Source: Paractinoplanes maris (GTDB lineage Bacteria; Actinomycetota; Actinomycetes; Mycobacteriales; Micromonosporaceae). Taken from it: DNA of 64,000 bases. The position numbers and the translations under genes were made by a program. The stretch is taken from assembly GCF_023544465.1 (NCBI RefSeq), contig NZ_JALPVL010000013.1, positions 1 through 64,000 of the forward strand, written 5' to 3'. This document shows, one piece after another, positions 43,102-51,292 of this stretch (positions are counted from its first letter, which is position 1; each line of letters starts with the position of its first letter). The notes beneath the pieces are model-generated. The model saw only the letters and a program-made list of their open reading frames with translations. It was not told the origin of the DNA and ran no database searches.

Positions 43102-43926
43102 CTAGAGCTTCCTGGCCCGGACCACTCGGGCATCGAGATCTTCGTCGTAGATCACGTCGCCGTCCAGACCCGAATCGCGGATGGCGTCGAGTGCGGGCCG
43201 TTCCTGGGCCTCGGTGATCTCGGAGAGCAGGATGCCGGTTTCGGAGAGCCACATGGGAGCGCTCCCGACTACGCGGCGAAAGATATCAAGGCCGTCGGGG
43301 CCACCGTCGAGGGCCAGGCGGGGCTCGTGGTCGCGGGCCTCGGCGGGGAGGAGGGGGAGGTGGGGGGTCGCGACGTAGGGGACGTTGGCCAGCAGGACGT
43401 CGACACGGGCGCGGAGCTTGGCCGGGAGGGGCTCGTAGAGGTCGCCCTCGTGGACGTGGGAGATGCCGTTGTCGCGGGCGCAGGCGGTGGCGGTGGGGTC
43501 GAGGTCGGCGGCGTGCAGGTGGATGCCGGGGGTGCGGTGGCGAACGGCCAGGCCCAGGGCGCCGGAGCCGCAGCACAGGTCGAGCACGACGGGGTGGGCT
43601 TCGGCTGCGTTCATGGGCCGGGCTTCGTTGACGTGCCGGGCTTCGTTGACGTGCCGGGCGGCCACGTCGACGAGGAGTTGGCTGCGGACTCGGGGGACAA
43701 AAACACCGGGCCTGAGACGTACGCGGATGCCGGCGAAATCGGCGTGGCCGACCACCTGCTCGAGGGGTTCGCCCTGGGCGCGGCGCTTCACCAAGACCTC
43801 CAGCGCGGCGTCGTCGGCGGCGGCCGCGCTCAGGATGGCGGCTTCCTCCTCGGCGAAGACGCAGCCGGCCGCGCGCAGTGCCGTGATGGCCGTGGCCAGC
43901 GCGTTCTCCGTGATCGTCACACTCAT
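43102..43926 (-). CDS. PrmC-like protein-glutamine N5-methyltransferase homologue
   Basis: A 274-residue class I SAM-dependent methyltransferase. The SAM-binding motif is VVLDLCCGSGALGLAV. The catalytic tetrad reads NVPY (LLANVPYVATPHL) instead of the NPPY of PrmC/HemK. That change marks the separate TIGR03704 subfamily of unknown substrate. EPRLALDGGPDGLDIFR is shared with PrmC. The PrmC proper, which modifies release factors, should be elsewhere. A short repeat (ARHVNEARHVNEARPMN) sits in the middle. Confidence 0.9.
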   Translation of the reverse strand: MSVTITENALATAITALRAAGCVFAEEEAAILSAAAADDAALEVLVKRRAQGEPLEQVVGHADFAGIRVRLRPGVFVPRVRSQLLVDVAARHVNEARHVNEARPMNAAEAHPVVLDLCCGSGALGLAVRHRTPGIHLHAADLDPTATACARDNGISHVHEGDLYEPLPAKLRARVDVLLANVPYVATPHLPLLPAEARDHEPRLALDGGPDGLDIFRRVVGSAPMWLSETGILLSEITEAQERPALDAIRDSGLDGDVIYDEDLDARVVRARKL

Positions 43927-43957
43927 CCCATATCACCGGTCAGCCGGGTCGCTGAAG

Positions 43958-43983
43958 TTATCCACAATGCACCGCTGTCCACA
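43958..43983 (+). promoter_or_regulatory. Pair of DnaA boxes upstream of comEA
   Basis: TTATCCACA (43958-43966) equals the classical DnaA box. CTGTCCACA (43975-43983) differs by one base from the TTGTCCACA form favoured in high-GC actinobacteria. Both have the same orientation with 8 bp between. They lie in the gap between the methyltransferase and comEA starts. No AT-rich unwinding region is present, so a regulatory or titration site fits better than an origin. Confidence 0.5.
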
Positions 43984-44013
43984 AGGGGCGGGGCGCGGGG
44001 GCGCCGCCGTCCC

Positions 44014-44019
44014 TAACGT
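44014..44019 (+). promoter_or_regulatory. -10 element, leaderless start of comEA
   Basis: TAACGT, 7 nt, then GTG at 44027 with no ribosome binding site. It selects this start within a frame open from 43463, and lies 30 bp after the second DnaA box. Confidence 0.45.
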
Positions 44020-44026
44020 GCGGGGC

Positions 44027-45748
44027 GTGCGAGAGCGGAAGCCCCCCGACGACGCCGCGGCCCAGAGGCTGCGGTCGGTGCTGGCTGGTCCGATTGGCGA
44101 CCGGCCGGCCCCGTCCCCATCTTTGCCGACCCGCACCACCCTGCCTTCGCCCTCCTCGGCCACCAGCAACGGCTTGTCGACTGCCCCCGGCCCGTCCTTC
44201 GGCGCCCACGGCAAGCCGGTCAGCGCCGCCCCTCCGGCCGCTGGGCTGGCCGACCTGGCCGAGGTGGGGGATCCGCTGGAGTGGTCCGACATCATCCCGG
44301 CGTGGCCCGACGACGTGGACCTGGAGGCGGCGCCCAGCGCCGTGTTTCACCCGTCCCAGCGAGTCACGCCTCCACACTCTGCTGAGCCGGGCAGCCGGCC
44401 TGCTCCGCCGCCGACCAGTTACCGGCCGGGGACGCCTTGGTCCACGCCGCCGGCTTCGCATGATCGGCCAGCCCGTCCCGCCGACCCGCCGCCGCCGACA
44501 GAGCCGATGACCATCTTGACGGCGACAACACCGCCCGCGGCTGCTGAATCCGTCGCCTCGGGACCCACCGCACCGCCCGACGTCGGCCCGATTCTCCCGC
44601 GGCCGGGGCCTGACCCGGCATCGCCGTGGCCGAGGCCTAGCTCGTTGTCTTCGCCGCCCGGGCCTGGTTCGGTTTTCCCGCCGCCGGGGACCGGTTCGAT
44701 TCCCCCGCCGCCGGGGTCCGGCTCGGGCTTCCCGCCGTTCGGGGGTGGCTCGGTCTCTCCACCGCCGACTGTCGTTGCTGTGCGGTCGCCCACCGGCGCC
44801 CATCCGGTCCTGCCCGATGGTGATCTTCAGACGTCTCATTTTGGTGACTTGATGCCCGATTCCGAGCCCTTCCGAGCCCCGGCCGCTGCCGTTCGTCCCG
44901 CGATGCCCTCGGGGCGGTCGATGCCGCCGCCCGACTGGGTGCTGCCGGAGGCGCCTGACCATCCCGACGGTGATGCTGTGCCTGAGGAGAGCTACACGTT
45001 CGATCCGGCTGAGGAGCGCTTCGCCTTCGCCGGATCGACCGCCCCGGAGGAGCAGCCCGGCCTCACCGGGGCCGGTGCCTTCGGTGGCTCGCCGGATGGG
45101 GGTCGCCGGTTCGGGCTGGGCGCCTTCGATCCGGGGCGGCGGGGTGTGCGGGCGTTGGCTGTGGTCGCCGCGGTGGTCGTTCTGATCGCCGCGGTGCTGG
45201 CGTGGCGGGCTCGCCCGCGCGTCGACCCGGTCGCGCCGCCGCCGCTGGGCGCGGTCCCATCAGAGTCGGGTCAGGATCCGCCGGTCGTTGCTCGCGGGTC
45301 GGTGGCCACCGAAGTGGTCGTCGCCGTCGGCGGAAAGGTGCGCAAGCCCGGGCTGGTCCGGCTGGCGCCCGGAGCGCGGGTGGCCGATGCGCTGACCGCG
45401 GCGGGCGGCGCCGACGCCGGTGTCGATGTGGCCGTGCTCAACCTGGCCCGCAAGGTCGTCGACGGCGAGCTCATCATGGTCGGCGTCACGCCGCCGCCGG
45501 GAGTGGCTCTGCCGACGGGCGGTGCCGCTCCCGCGCCCGGGGCTCCCGGGGCGGGCGGCCCGGTCAACCTGAACCTGGCCACGCTCGCCGACCTCGACAC
45601 GCTGCCCGGCGTGGGCCCGGTGCTGGCCCAGCGCATCCTCGACGCCCGGGAGGCCCAGGGCGGCTTCGAAGCAGTCAGCGACCTGCGCAAGGTCGACGGC
45701 ATCGGCGACGCCCGCTACGACCAGCTCAAGGATCTGGTGACGGTATGA
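44027..45748 (+). CDS. comEA: ComEA-like helix-hairpin-helix DNA-binding protein with long N-terminal region
   Basis: A 573-residue protein. Residues 1 to ~360 are Pro/Ser/Gly-rich and would lie in the cytoplasm. One membrane segment (about 378-395, RALAVVAAVVVLIAAVLAW) is followed by a SLBB domain (ATEVVVAVGGKVRKPGLVRL) and a C-terminal double HhH (VNLNLATLADLDTLPGVGPV, VSDLRKVDGIGDARYDQL). ComEA is the surface DNA receptor of DNA uptake. Typical ComEA has a very short cytoplasmic part, so the 360-residue extension is unusual. Its neighbour is comEC. Natural competence is not proven in most actinobacteria. Confidence 0.9.
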   Translation: MRERKPPDDAAAQRLRSVLAGPIGDRPAPSPSLPTRTTLPSPSSATSNGLSTAPGPSFGAHGKPVSAAPPAAGLADLAEVGDPLEWSDIIPAWPDDVDLEAAPSAVFHPSQRVTPPHSAEPGSRPAPPPTSYRPGTPWSTPPASHDRPARPADPPPPTEPMTILTATTPPAAAESVASGPTAPPDVGPILPRPGPDPASPWPRPSSLSSPPGPGSVFPPPGTGSIPPPPGSGSGFPPFGGGSVSPPPTVVAVRSPTGAHPVLPDGDLQTSHFGDLMPDSEPFRAPAAAVRPAMPSGRSMPPPDWVLPEAPDHPDGDAVPEESYTFDPAEERFAFAGSTAPEEQPGLTGAGAFGGSPDGGRRFGLGAFDPGRRGVRALAVVAAVVVLIAAVLAWRARPRVDPVAPPPLGAVPSESGQDPPVVARGSVATEVVVAVGGKVRKPGLVRLAPGARVADALTAAGGADAGVDVAVLNLARKVVDGELIMVGVTPPPGVALPTGGAAPAPGAPGAGGPVNLNLATLADLDTLPGVGPVLAQRILDAREAQGGFEAVSDLRKVDGIGDARYDQLKDLVTV

Positions 45749-46068
45749 GCGCCGCGCTCCGCAGCCGCCTTGGTTGCTGCAACCGCGTCCTGGTGGCCGT
45801 GCCGCCCGGTTTTCAGCTTCGGGTTGGCCGCGCGCCGGCGCCGTGTCACCTGGTACTCACTCTGGTTGCGGCGGTCGTGTCTTGCTCGATCGTCCTGCCT
45901 GCCGGTTCTCGGCCCAGCTGTGGCGGTTCTGCTCTCGTCGCTATGCCGTCTGATGCTCACATTCGTGGCGACCGTCGTGTCTTGGGCGCCGTGTCCGCCG
46001 GGCCTCGCCTTGATCTTGGCGGTTACGTTGCGATCGCTGTGCGACCCGAGATCGAGGCTGAGCTGTGA
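45745..46068 (+). CDS. Candidate 107-residue ORF coupled between comEA and comEC
   Basis: An ORF opening with ATG in the comEA stop (ATGA) and closing with TGA in the comEC start (GTGA), exactly filling the 316-nt gap. The product starts MSAALRSRLGCCNRV, has one moderately hydrophobic stretch (LVLTLVAAVVSCSIVLPAG) and six cysteines. Third codon positions are only about 60% G/C, well below neighbouring genes, so it may be poorly constrained or just spacer DNA. No family recognised. Confidence 0.35.
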   Translation: MSAALRSRLGCCNRVLVAVPPGFQLRVGRAPAPCHLVLTLVAAVVSCSIVLPAGSRPSCGGSALVAMPSDAHIRGDRRVLGAVSAGPRLDLGGYVAIAVRPEIEAEL

Positions 46069-48707
46069 GCAAGCCGAGATCTGGTGGGACGCGGGCGCTT
46101 GGCGACTCTGATCGGGCCGGTGACGGGACTCCTGGTTCGTCGGCGAAGCCTGTGGACAGTGCCTTGCGTGGCGTGGTCGATCTCAGGCTGGCCGGGTTCG
46201 CGGTTGCTGTGTGGCTGTCGGCGCTGGCGGCTCTCTATTTGTCCGCCCGGGCTGGGGTTCTCCTCGGCGTGGGTGCGGTGTTGATCGCGTCCGGGCTGGT
46301 GGCTCTCGGGCGGTGCCGCGCGAAGGAAATGCCGCGCCGCATGCGTGGACTTCCCGCACCTGGGCTCCCCGGCTCTGCCGCCCGCGTCGGTCTGGGCCCG
46401 AAACGCCGGGCGGATCACCGTGCTTCACTCACGGGCGCACGGGTGCACGAGGTGAGCCTGATGCCGATGCCGATGCCGATGCCGATGCCGACGCCGATGG
46501 CTGGCCGGCGCTTGGGGCGGGACATTTCGGTAACCGCTGGGGCGTGGTTGTGGGTGGTTCTTGCTGTGCTGCTCGGGGTGGGGTGTGGGGCGGTGGCTAC
46601 GGCGGCTCGGGTCAGCGTGCGGGAGGATGCGGCGCTGGTCCGGCTGATCGAGGCCGGGGGTCCGGTGTGGCTGCAGATGGTCGTGCGGGACGATCCGCGG
46701 GCTTTGCGGGGATCGGTGGGGAGGCCGCCGGCGTACATCGTGGCCGTTGACCTCGAGGCGGTGCGGGCGGAGGGCGCGGCTGCACTGCGGCTGTCGGCTC
46801 GGGCCCTGGTGCTCGGCAGTGATCCGGGGTGGCGGGGGCTCCTGCCGGGGCAGCGGGTGACGGCCCGGGGCAAGTTGATGCCGCCGCGCGGTGGGGACCT
46901 GCGGGCGGTGGTGGCGTCGGTGCGAGGAGCGCCGACGGCGGTCGGGCGGCCTTCGTGGGCGCAGCGGGCGGCCGGAGTGCTGCGGACGGGGCTGCAACGG
47001 GCCTGCGAGCCGCTGCCCGATCGGCCCGGTGGTTTGCTGCCGGGGCTGGTCGTGGGCGACACGAGCCGGCTAGACCCCGCGCTGGAAGAGGACTTTCGCA
47101 CGACCGGCATGACGCATTTAAACGCCGTTTCGGGAGCTAATGTCGCGATTATCCTGGGCGTGGTCCTGTTCGCCGTCCGGCGGACGCGGGCCGGACCGGT
47201 CGTCACGGCGGTGGTTTGTGCTGTGGCCCTCGCCGGGTTCGTGATTTTGGCGCGGCCGTCGCCGAGTGTCGTCCGGGCCGCCGCGATGGGAGCGATCGGG
47301 CTGCTCGGGCTGGCGTCGGGGCGTCGGCGGGCGGCCCTTCCGGCGCTTGCGGCCGGGGTGGCCGTGCTGATCGTGATCGACCCCGAGCTGGCCTCGGATG
47401 CCGGCTTCGCGCTGTCCGTGCTGGCCACCTCGGGTCTGTTGCTGCTCGCTCCGGTCTGGCGGGACGGGCTGCGCCGGCGGGGATGCCCGCCGGGGCTGGC
47501 CGAGGCGCTCGCCGTGCCGGCTGCGGCGCAGGTCGCGTGCGGACCGGTGGTGGCGGGACTGTCCGGCACGATCAGCATCGTCGCCGTGCCGGCCAACCTT
47601 CTCGCCGTCCCGGCGATCGCGCCGGCCACGCTGTTCGGTGTCACCGCGGCCGTGATGTCGCCGATCTGGCCGGCCGGTGCCGAGTTCGCCGCCTGGCTCG
47701 GGCACTGGCCGGCGCAGTGGCTGGTGCTGATCGCGACCCATGGAGCGCGCGTGCCGGCCGGAGCGCTGCCGTGGCCGGGCGGGCTCACCGGCGCTCTGCT
47801 GCTCGCGGTGATCACCATCGGGCTGCTGATCGCCACCCGTCGGCCGGGCATCCGGAAGCTGGTGACGGTGGTCGCGCTCGGCGGAGTGCTCGGCGCCCTG
47901 CCCGTCCGGTTGCTCGCCTCGGGCTGGCCGCCGCCGGGCTGGGTCGTGGTCGCCTGCGCGGTCGGGCAGGGCGATGCGATCGTGCTGCCGGCCGGCGCCG
48001 GGCGGGCCGTGGTGGTCGACGCCGGTCCCGAGCCGAACGCCGTGGATCACTGCCTGCGGCGGCTCGGGGTGCGGCAGATCGCGCTCTTCGTGGTGAGCCA
48101 CTTCCACATGGATCACATCGGGGGTGTGACGGGCGTTTTCCGGGGACGGGAGGTGCACGGGGTGGTGGGGCCCGATTGGCCCGAGCCGCCGGCTGGTCGC
48201 GCGGCGGTGGCGGCCGCGGCCGGACGGGTGCCGCTGTCTGCGGTCACCGCCGGGTGGGCGTACGAGGTGGGCCGTTTGCGGTTGAGGGTGCTCGGGCCGG
48301 TGGAGCCGCTGCACGGCACGAACTCCGATCCGAACAACAACTCGCTGGTGCTGCGGGCCGAGGTGGACGGCCGGACGATTCTGCTGCCCGGCGACGCGGA
48401 GACCGAGGAACAGGAGGACATGCTCGACCACCTGGCGGCCGGGGCGGTGCGGGCCGACGTCTTGAAGGTCTCGCACCACGGATCCAGCTTTCAGTCGCCA
48501 CGGTTCCTCGACGAGATCCGGCCGGCCGTGGCGTTGGTGTCGGTCGGGCTGGGCAACGACTACGGCCATCCGAACGCGTCATTGATGGCCCAGCTGGCTC
48601 GGGGCGGTGCGCGAGTTCTGCGTACGGATCAATCGGGTGACCTCGCCGCGGTGGCGAACGGCCGAGGGTTGGCCGTGGTCGCCCGCGGTGATCCGCCGGG
48701 GCCATGA
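46065..48707 (+). CDS. comEC: ComEC/Rec2 family DNA internalisation protein
   Basis: An 880-residue polytopic membrane protein. Order: N-terminal membrane pair with OB-like domain (about residues 160-290), the Competence domain (LLPGLVVGDTSRLD, THLNAVSGANVAIILG) with about eight membrane helices, then a metallo-beta-lactamase-like domain (SHFHMDHIGGVTG, HXHXDH intact; LLPGDAETEEQ; LKVSHHGSSFQS). It would form the inner-membrane channel for incoming single-stranded DNA, and the C-terminal domain may degrade the other strand. GTG start overlapping the preceding ORF. An in-frame hexanucleotide repeat lies near the N-terminus. Confidence 0.94.
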   Translation: MSKPRSGGTRALGDSDRAGDGTPGSSAKPVDSALRGVVDLRLAGFAVAVWLSALAALYLSARAGVLLGVGAVLIASGLVALGRCRAKEMPRRMRGLPAPGLPGSAARVGLGPKRRADHRASLTGARVHEVSLMPMPMPMPMPTPMAGRRLGRDISVTAGAWLWVVLAVLLGVGCGAVATAARVSVREDAALVRLIEAGGPVWLQMVVRDDPRALRGSVGRPPAYIVAVDLEAVRAEGAAALRLSARALVLGSDPGWRGLLPGQRVTARGKLMPPRGGDLRAVVASVRGAPTAVGRPSWAQRAAGVLRTGLQRACEPLPDRPGGLLPGLVVGDTSRLDPALEEDFRTTGMTHLNAVSGANVAIILGVVLFAVRRTRAGPVVTAVVCAVALAGFVILARPSPSVVRAAAMGAIGLLGLASGRRRAALPALAAGVAVLIVIDPELASDAGFALSVLATSGLLLLAPVWRDGLRRRGCPPGLAEALAVPAAAQVACGPVVAGLSGTISIVAVPANLLAVPAIAPATLFGVTAAVMSPIWPAGAEFAAWLGHWPAQWLVLIATHGARVPAGALPWPGGLTGALLLAVITIGLLIATRRPGIRKLVTVVALGGVLGALPVRLLASGWPPPGWVVVACAVGQGDAIVLPAGAGRAVVVDAGPEPNAVDHCLRRLGVRQIALFVVSHFHMDHIGGVTGVFRGREVHGVVGPDWPEPPAGRAAVAAAAGRVPLSAVTAGWAYEVGRLRLRVLGPVEPLHGTNSDPNNNSLVLRAEVDGRTILLPGDAETEEQEDMLDHLAAGAVRADVLKVSHHGSSFQSPRFLDEIRPAVALVSVGLGNDYGHPNASLMAQLARGGARVLRTDQSGDLAAVANGRGLAVVARGDPPGP
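46461..46496 (+). repeat. Hexanucleotide repeat in comEC
   Basis: ATGCCG occurs five times in a row, then ACGCCG, encoding Met-Pro pairs at about residues 133-144. Slippage by whole units would change length without breaking the frame. Confidence 0.9.
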
Positions 48708-48722
48708 GGCGACAATGCCGGG

Positions 48723-49262
48723 ATGGAACGAGAGACGATCACAGCCGGGGGTCTCCTGCTGCGCCCGTTCGTGGAGGCCGACATTCCCTGGGTGTACGAG
48801 GTCTCGCTCGACCCGCTGGTGCGGAAGTACCTGCAGATCCCGGATCCGTACCAGCTCAGCGACGCCGAGTACTTCGTCCGGCAGATGTGTGTGGCGGGAT
48901 GGGACTCGGGGGCGCGGGCGGAATTCGTCGTCGAGGCGGCTTCTCGGCCGGGGCGGCTGGGCCGGGTCGGACTGGGGCTGGACGGGGCCGGCGCGGGACA
49001 GATCGGGTACTGGATGGATCCGGTGGCCCGGGGACGCGGTGTCGCGACGGCGGCGGTGCGGGCGGTGTGCGGGTGGGCGTTCGGGCGGCTCGGGCTGGGG
49101 CTTGTGGAGTGGCGGGCCGAGGTGGGCAACGTGGCTTCGCGCCGGGTGGCCGAGAAGTCGGGCTTCACGGTCGAGGCCGTCCTGCGGCAGCGGCTCGTGC
49201 ACCGCGGTGGGCGGGTGGACGCCTGGGTCGGCTCGATGCTGCCGTCCGAACTACCGGCCTGA
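48723..49262 (+). CDS. RimJ/RimL-type GNAT N-acetyltransferase
   Basis: A 179-residue acetyltransferase of the Acetyltransf_3 type. TAGGLLLRPFVEADIPWVYE opens the fold. IGYWMDPVARGRGVATAAVR is the acetyl-CoA loop, and VGNVASRRVAEKSGFTVEAV is the typical end. Relatives modify ribosomal protein N-termini or small molecules; the substrate is open. It begins 15 nt after comEC. Confidence 0.92.
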   Translation: MERETITAGGLLLRPFVEADIPWVYEVSLDPLVRKYLQIPDPYQLSDAEYFVRQMCVAGWDSGARAEFVVEAASRPGRLGRVGLGLDGAGAGQIGYWMDPVARGRGVATAAVRAVCGWAFGRLGLGLVEWRAEVGNVASRRVAEKSGFTVEAVLRQRLVHRGGRVDAWVGSMLPSELPA

Positions 49263-49568
49263 CCGTGGACCGGCTTCCGCGTGCACCCACGATGATCTGC
49301 TGTCTTCGGCGGCCTTTCGGGCGGTGGTGGGGCAGGGGCGCGCCGACACGCCCGGGTTAAGCCGTTCAGGCAGGACTTGTACCGAACGATAGGGGTTGAT
49401 GCTCGATCGGGTGTCGTTATCGGGCCTGGGAGACATTCAGCCTGATCGAGTGTCGCGCGGACCTGGTGCGACATGGCTGGGCGCCGATATGTCTGCTTTC
49501 GCATTCCCTGATCCCTGAGTCTGCGCTAAGGAGTGAGGCTCGCGGAAACGTCAGCCCTTCGTGCAACG
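49263..49568 (+). other. Intergenic region before holA
   Basis: About 300 bp without a credible gene. It contains two similar 12-mers in the same direction, GATCGGGTGTCG (49415-49426) and GATCGAGTGTCG (49444-49455), 29 bp apart, possibly binding sites. AAGGAG lies near 49528-49533 but is too far from the holA start to be its ribosome site. Confidence 0.5.
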
Positions 49569-50552
49569 ATGTTGGGCGTGAACACCGCGCCGCCCGCCCC
49601 GTTGCTGCTTGTCCAAGGCGATGAGGAGCTTCTCTCCGCCCGCGCGGTCACCGCCGCCGTTGATGCGGCCCGGGCGGCCGAGCCGGGTGCCGACGTCCGG
49701 GAGTATGAGGCGGGCGCGCTCGCCGCCGGTGAGCTCGCCGAGATGCTGAGCCCGTCGTTGTTCGGCGGGCGGCGCGTCCTGGTGATCCGCAGTGGACAGG
49801 ATGCGCGAAAAGATCTGACCGCCGCTCTGCTGGGCTATGCGAAGAATCCCGATCCCGAGGTCTCGCTGATCGTCACCCACCTGGGCGGGGCCAAGGGCAA
49901 GGCGCTGGCCGACGGGCTGCGCTCAGCCGGTGCCACGGTCGTGCCGGCCGCCAAGCTCAAGGGCGATCGCGAGCGGATCGCGTTCGTGCGCGACGAGTTC
50001 CGGCGTAACGGTGGCAAGTGTGACGAGGCGGCCGCGTCCGCCCTGCTGGCGTCCGTGGGCAACGACCTGCGCGAGATCGCGGCGGCCTGCTCGCAGCTGC
50101 TGGCCGACACCGACGGCAAGATCACTGAGGCGGTCGTGGCCCGCTACTACAAGGGGCGGGCCGAGGTCAGCGGCTTCACGGTGGCCGACGCGGCGATGAT
50201 CGGCGACGTGCCGGGGGCGCTCGAGGCACTGCGGTGGGCGCTGCACGTCGGTGTCGACCCGGTGCCGATCGCCGACGCGATCGCCGATGGGGTGCGCACG
50301 GTGGCGAGGGTGGCCTCGGCCGGACGTGGAAATCCGTACCAGATGGCCAGCTCACTCGGCATGCCGGCGTGGAAGATTCAGCGCGCCCAGGAGCGCAGCC
50401 GCGGCTGGACGCCCGAGGGGTTGGTCGACGCCATGCGCGCGGCCGCCGTGTGCAACGCCGCCGTCAAGGGCGGCGCGGAAGACCGGGGCTTCGCCCTCGA
50501 GCAGGCTGTCTTCGCCGTGGCCGCGGCCCGTCGCTCGGGCGGCGCGCGATGA
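49569..50552 (+). CDS. holA: DNA polymerase III delta subunit
   Basis: A 327-residue clamp-loader subunit that opens the sliding clamp. PLLLVQGDEELLSARAVTAA starts domain I. VIRSGQDARKDL, VTHLGGAKGKALADGL and ASVGNDLREIAAACSQL are domain I-II features. The C-terminal collar (AWKIQRAQERSRGWTPEGL) is present. Start choice is between ATG 49569 and GTG 49578; neither has a good ribosome site. The gene stop overlaps the next ATG. Confidence 0.93.
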   Translation: MLGVNTAPPAPLLLVQGDEELLSARAVTAAVDAARAAEPGADVREYEAGALAAGELAEMLSPSLFGGRRVLVIRSGQDARKDLTAALLGYAKNPDPEVSLIVTHLGGAKGKALADGLRSAGATVVPAAKLKGDRERIAFVRDEFRRNGGKCDEAAASALLASVGNDLREIAAACSQLLADTDGKITEAVVARYYKGRAEVSGFTVADAAMIGDVPGALEALRWALHVGVDPVPIADAIADGVRTVARVASAGRGNPYQMASSLGMPAWKIQRAQERSRGWTPEGLVDAMRAAAVCNAAVKGGAEDRGFALEQAVFAVAAARRSGGAR

Positions 50553-51289
50553 GCCGGCCGCGCGATCTTCCGACGGCTGGTTCCGGCGTCTCTGGGCCCG
50601 GCATCTCTGGTCCCCGCATGTCTCGGCCTGGCATGTCTGAGGCCCGCATGTCTCGGCCTGGCACGTCTGAGGCTCACATGTCTGAGCCTTGGATGTCTGA
50701 GTCAGGCACGGCTGGGGCAGGCATGTCGGGGTCTCGGATGTCTGAGCCTCGAATCGGTGTGCCTCGGACGGCTGCACCGCCGATGGTCGGGCACCGGCCG
50801 CTCTACGCCCGCATGCTGCGGCTGAAGTTTCTGACGCCGAGCGGGTTTCTCTGCTTCGTGTTCCTCGAGGGTGCGATCGCGCTCGGCATCCTGCTCGCCC
50901 TGGCGGAGCTGGTGAGCTGGTGGGGCGTACTGGTGCTGCCGGCCACCGTCGCCATCATGGTCAAGCTCAACGACGTGATCGCCGGTTCGCTGACGCCGCC
51001 GGCCCCCGCCTCGAGCGCCGGTCTGGGCGCGGCGGCGCGCTCAGCGGGCGCGGCTGCTGCGGGTGCGGGTACGGGTGCGTTCGTGGAACACACGTCGGCC
51101 CTGCGGCCCGCTGCGATGACGCGTGATGCTCATGACGCCAGGACCTCCGCCCGCGCGGGGGAGGAGACCACCCGCCTGCCCGGCGTGATCGACCGTGACC
51201 ATGGCGGCCCGATCCTGCGTCCGTGGGCGGAGCGGGCCGAGGCTCAGCAGCAGTGGATCCGCCAGTCGGCCACGCGCCGGTACGAATAG
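50549..51289 (+). CDS. Membrane protein with N-terminal Met-Ser repeat, unknown function
   Basis: A 246-residue protein. Residues 1 to ~75 are a degenerate 5-residue repeat of the type MSRPG/MSEAR/MSEPW. Two adjoining membrane segments follow (about 97-117 and 121-140, FLCFVFLEGAIALGILLALA). Next is an Ala/Gly-rich stretch, and a C-terminal tail with GEETTRLPGVIDRDHGGPIL and RPWAERAEAQQQWIRQS. The ATG overlaps the holA stop (ATGA). The C-terminal half looks like a conserved actinobacterial holA neighbour. The N-terminal repeat differs in base composition from its surroundings and seems a recent expansion. Confidence 0.75.
   Translation: MSRPRDLPTAGSGVSGPGISGPRMSRPGMSEARMSRPGTSEAHMSEPWMSESGTAGAGMSGSRMSEPRIGVPRTAAPPMVGHRPLYARMLRLKFLTPSGFLCFVFLEGAIALGILLALAELVSWWGVLVLPATVAIMVKLNDVIAGSLTPPAPASSAGLGAAARSAGAAAAGAGTGAFVEHTSALRPAAMTRDAHDARTSARAGEETTRLPGVIDRDHGGPILRPWAERAEAQQQWIRQSATRRYE
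50595..50755 (+). repeat. 15-bp degenerate repeat (Met-Ser pentads)
   Basis: About ten units near GCATGTCTCGGCCTG or ACATGTCTGAGCCTT, period 15 bp, in frame in the 50549-51289 gene. Unlike pentapeptide-repeat proteins there is no A(D/N)LXX pattern. Confidence 0.8.
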
Positions 51290-51292
51290 GCG

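Noticed and set aside
43958..43983. Chromosomal origin suggested by DnaA boxes
   Set aside because: Only two boxes, no AT-rich region and no dnaA/dnaN neighbours. Kept only as a possible regulatory site.
50595..50755. Possible pentapeptide-repeat (quinolone-resistance type) domain
   Set aside because: The period is five residues but the A(D/N)LXX core is absent; the units are Met/Ser/Pro-rich and probably disordered.
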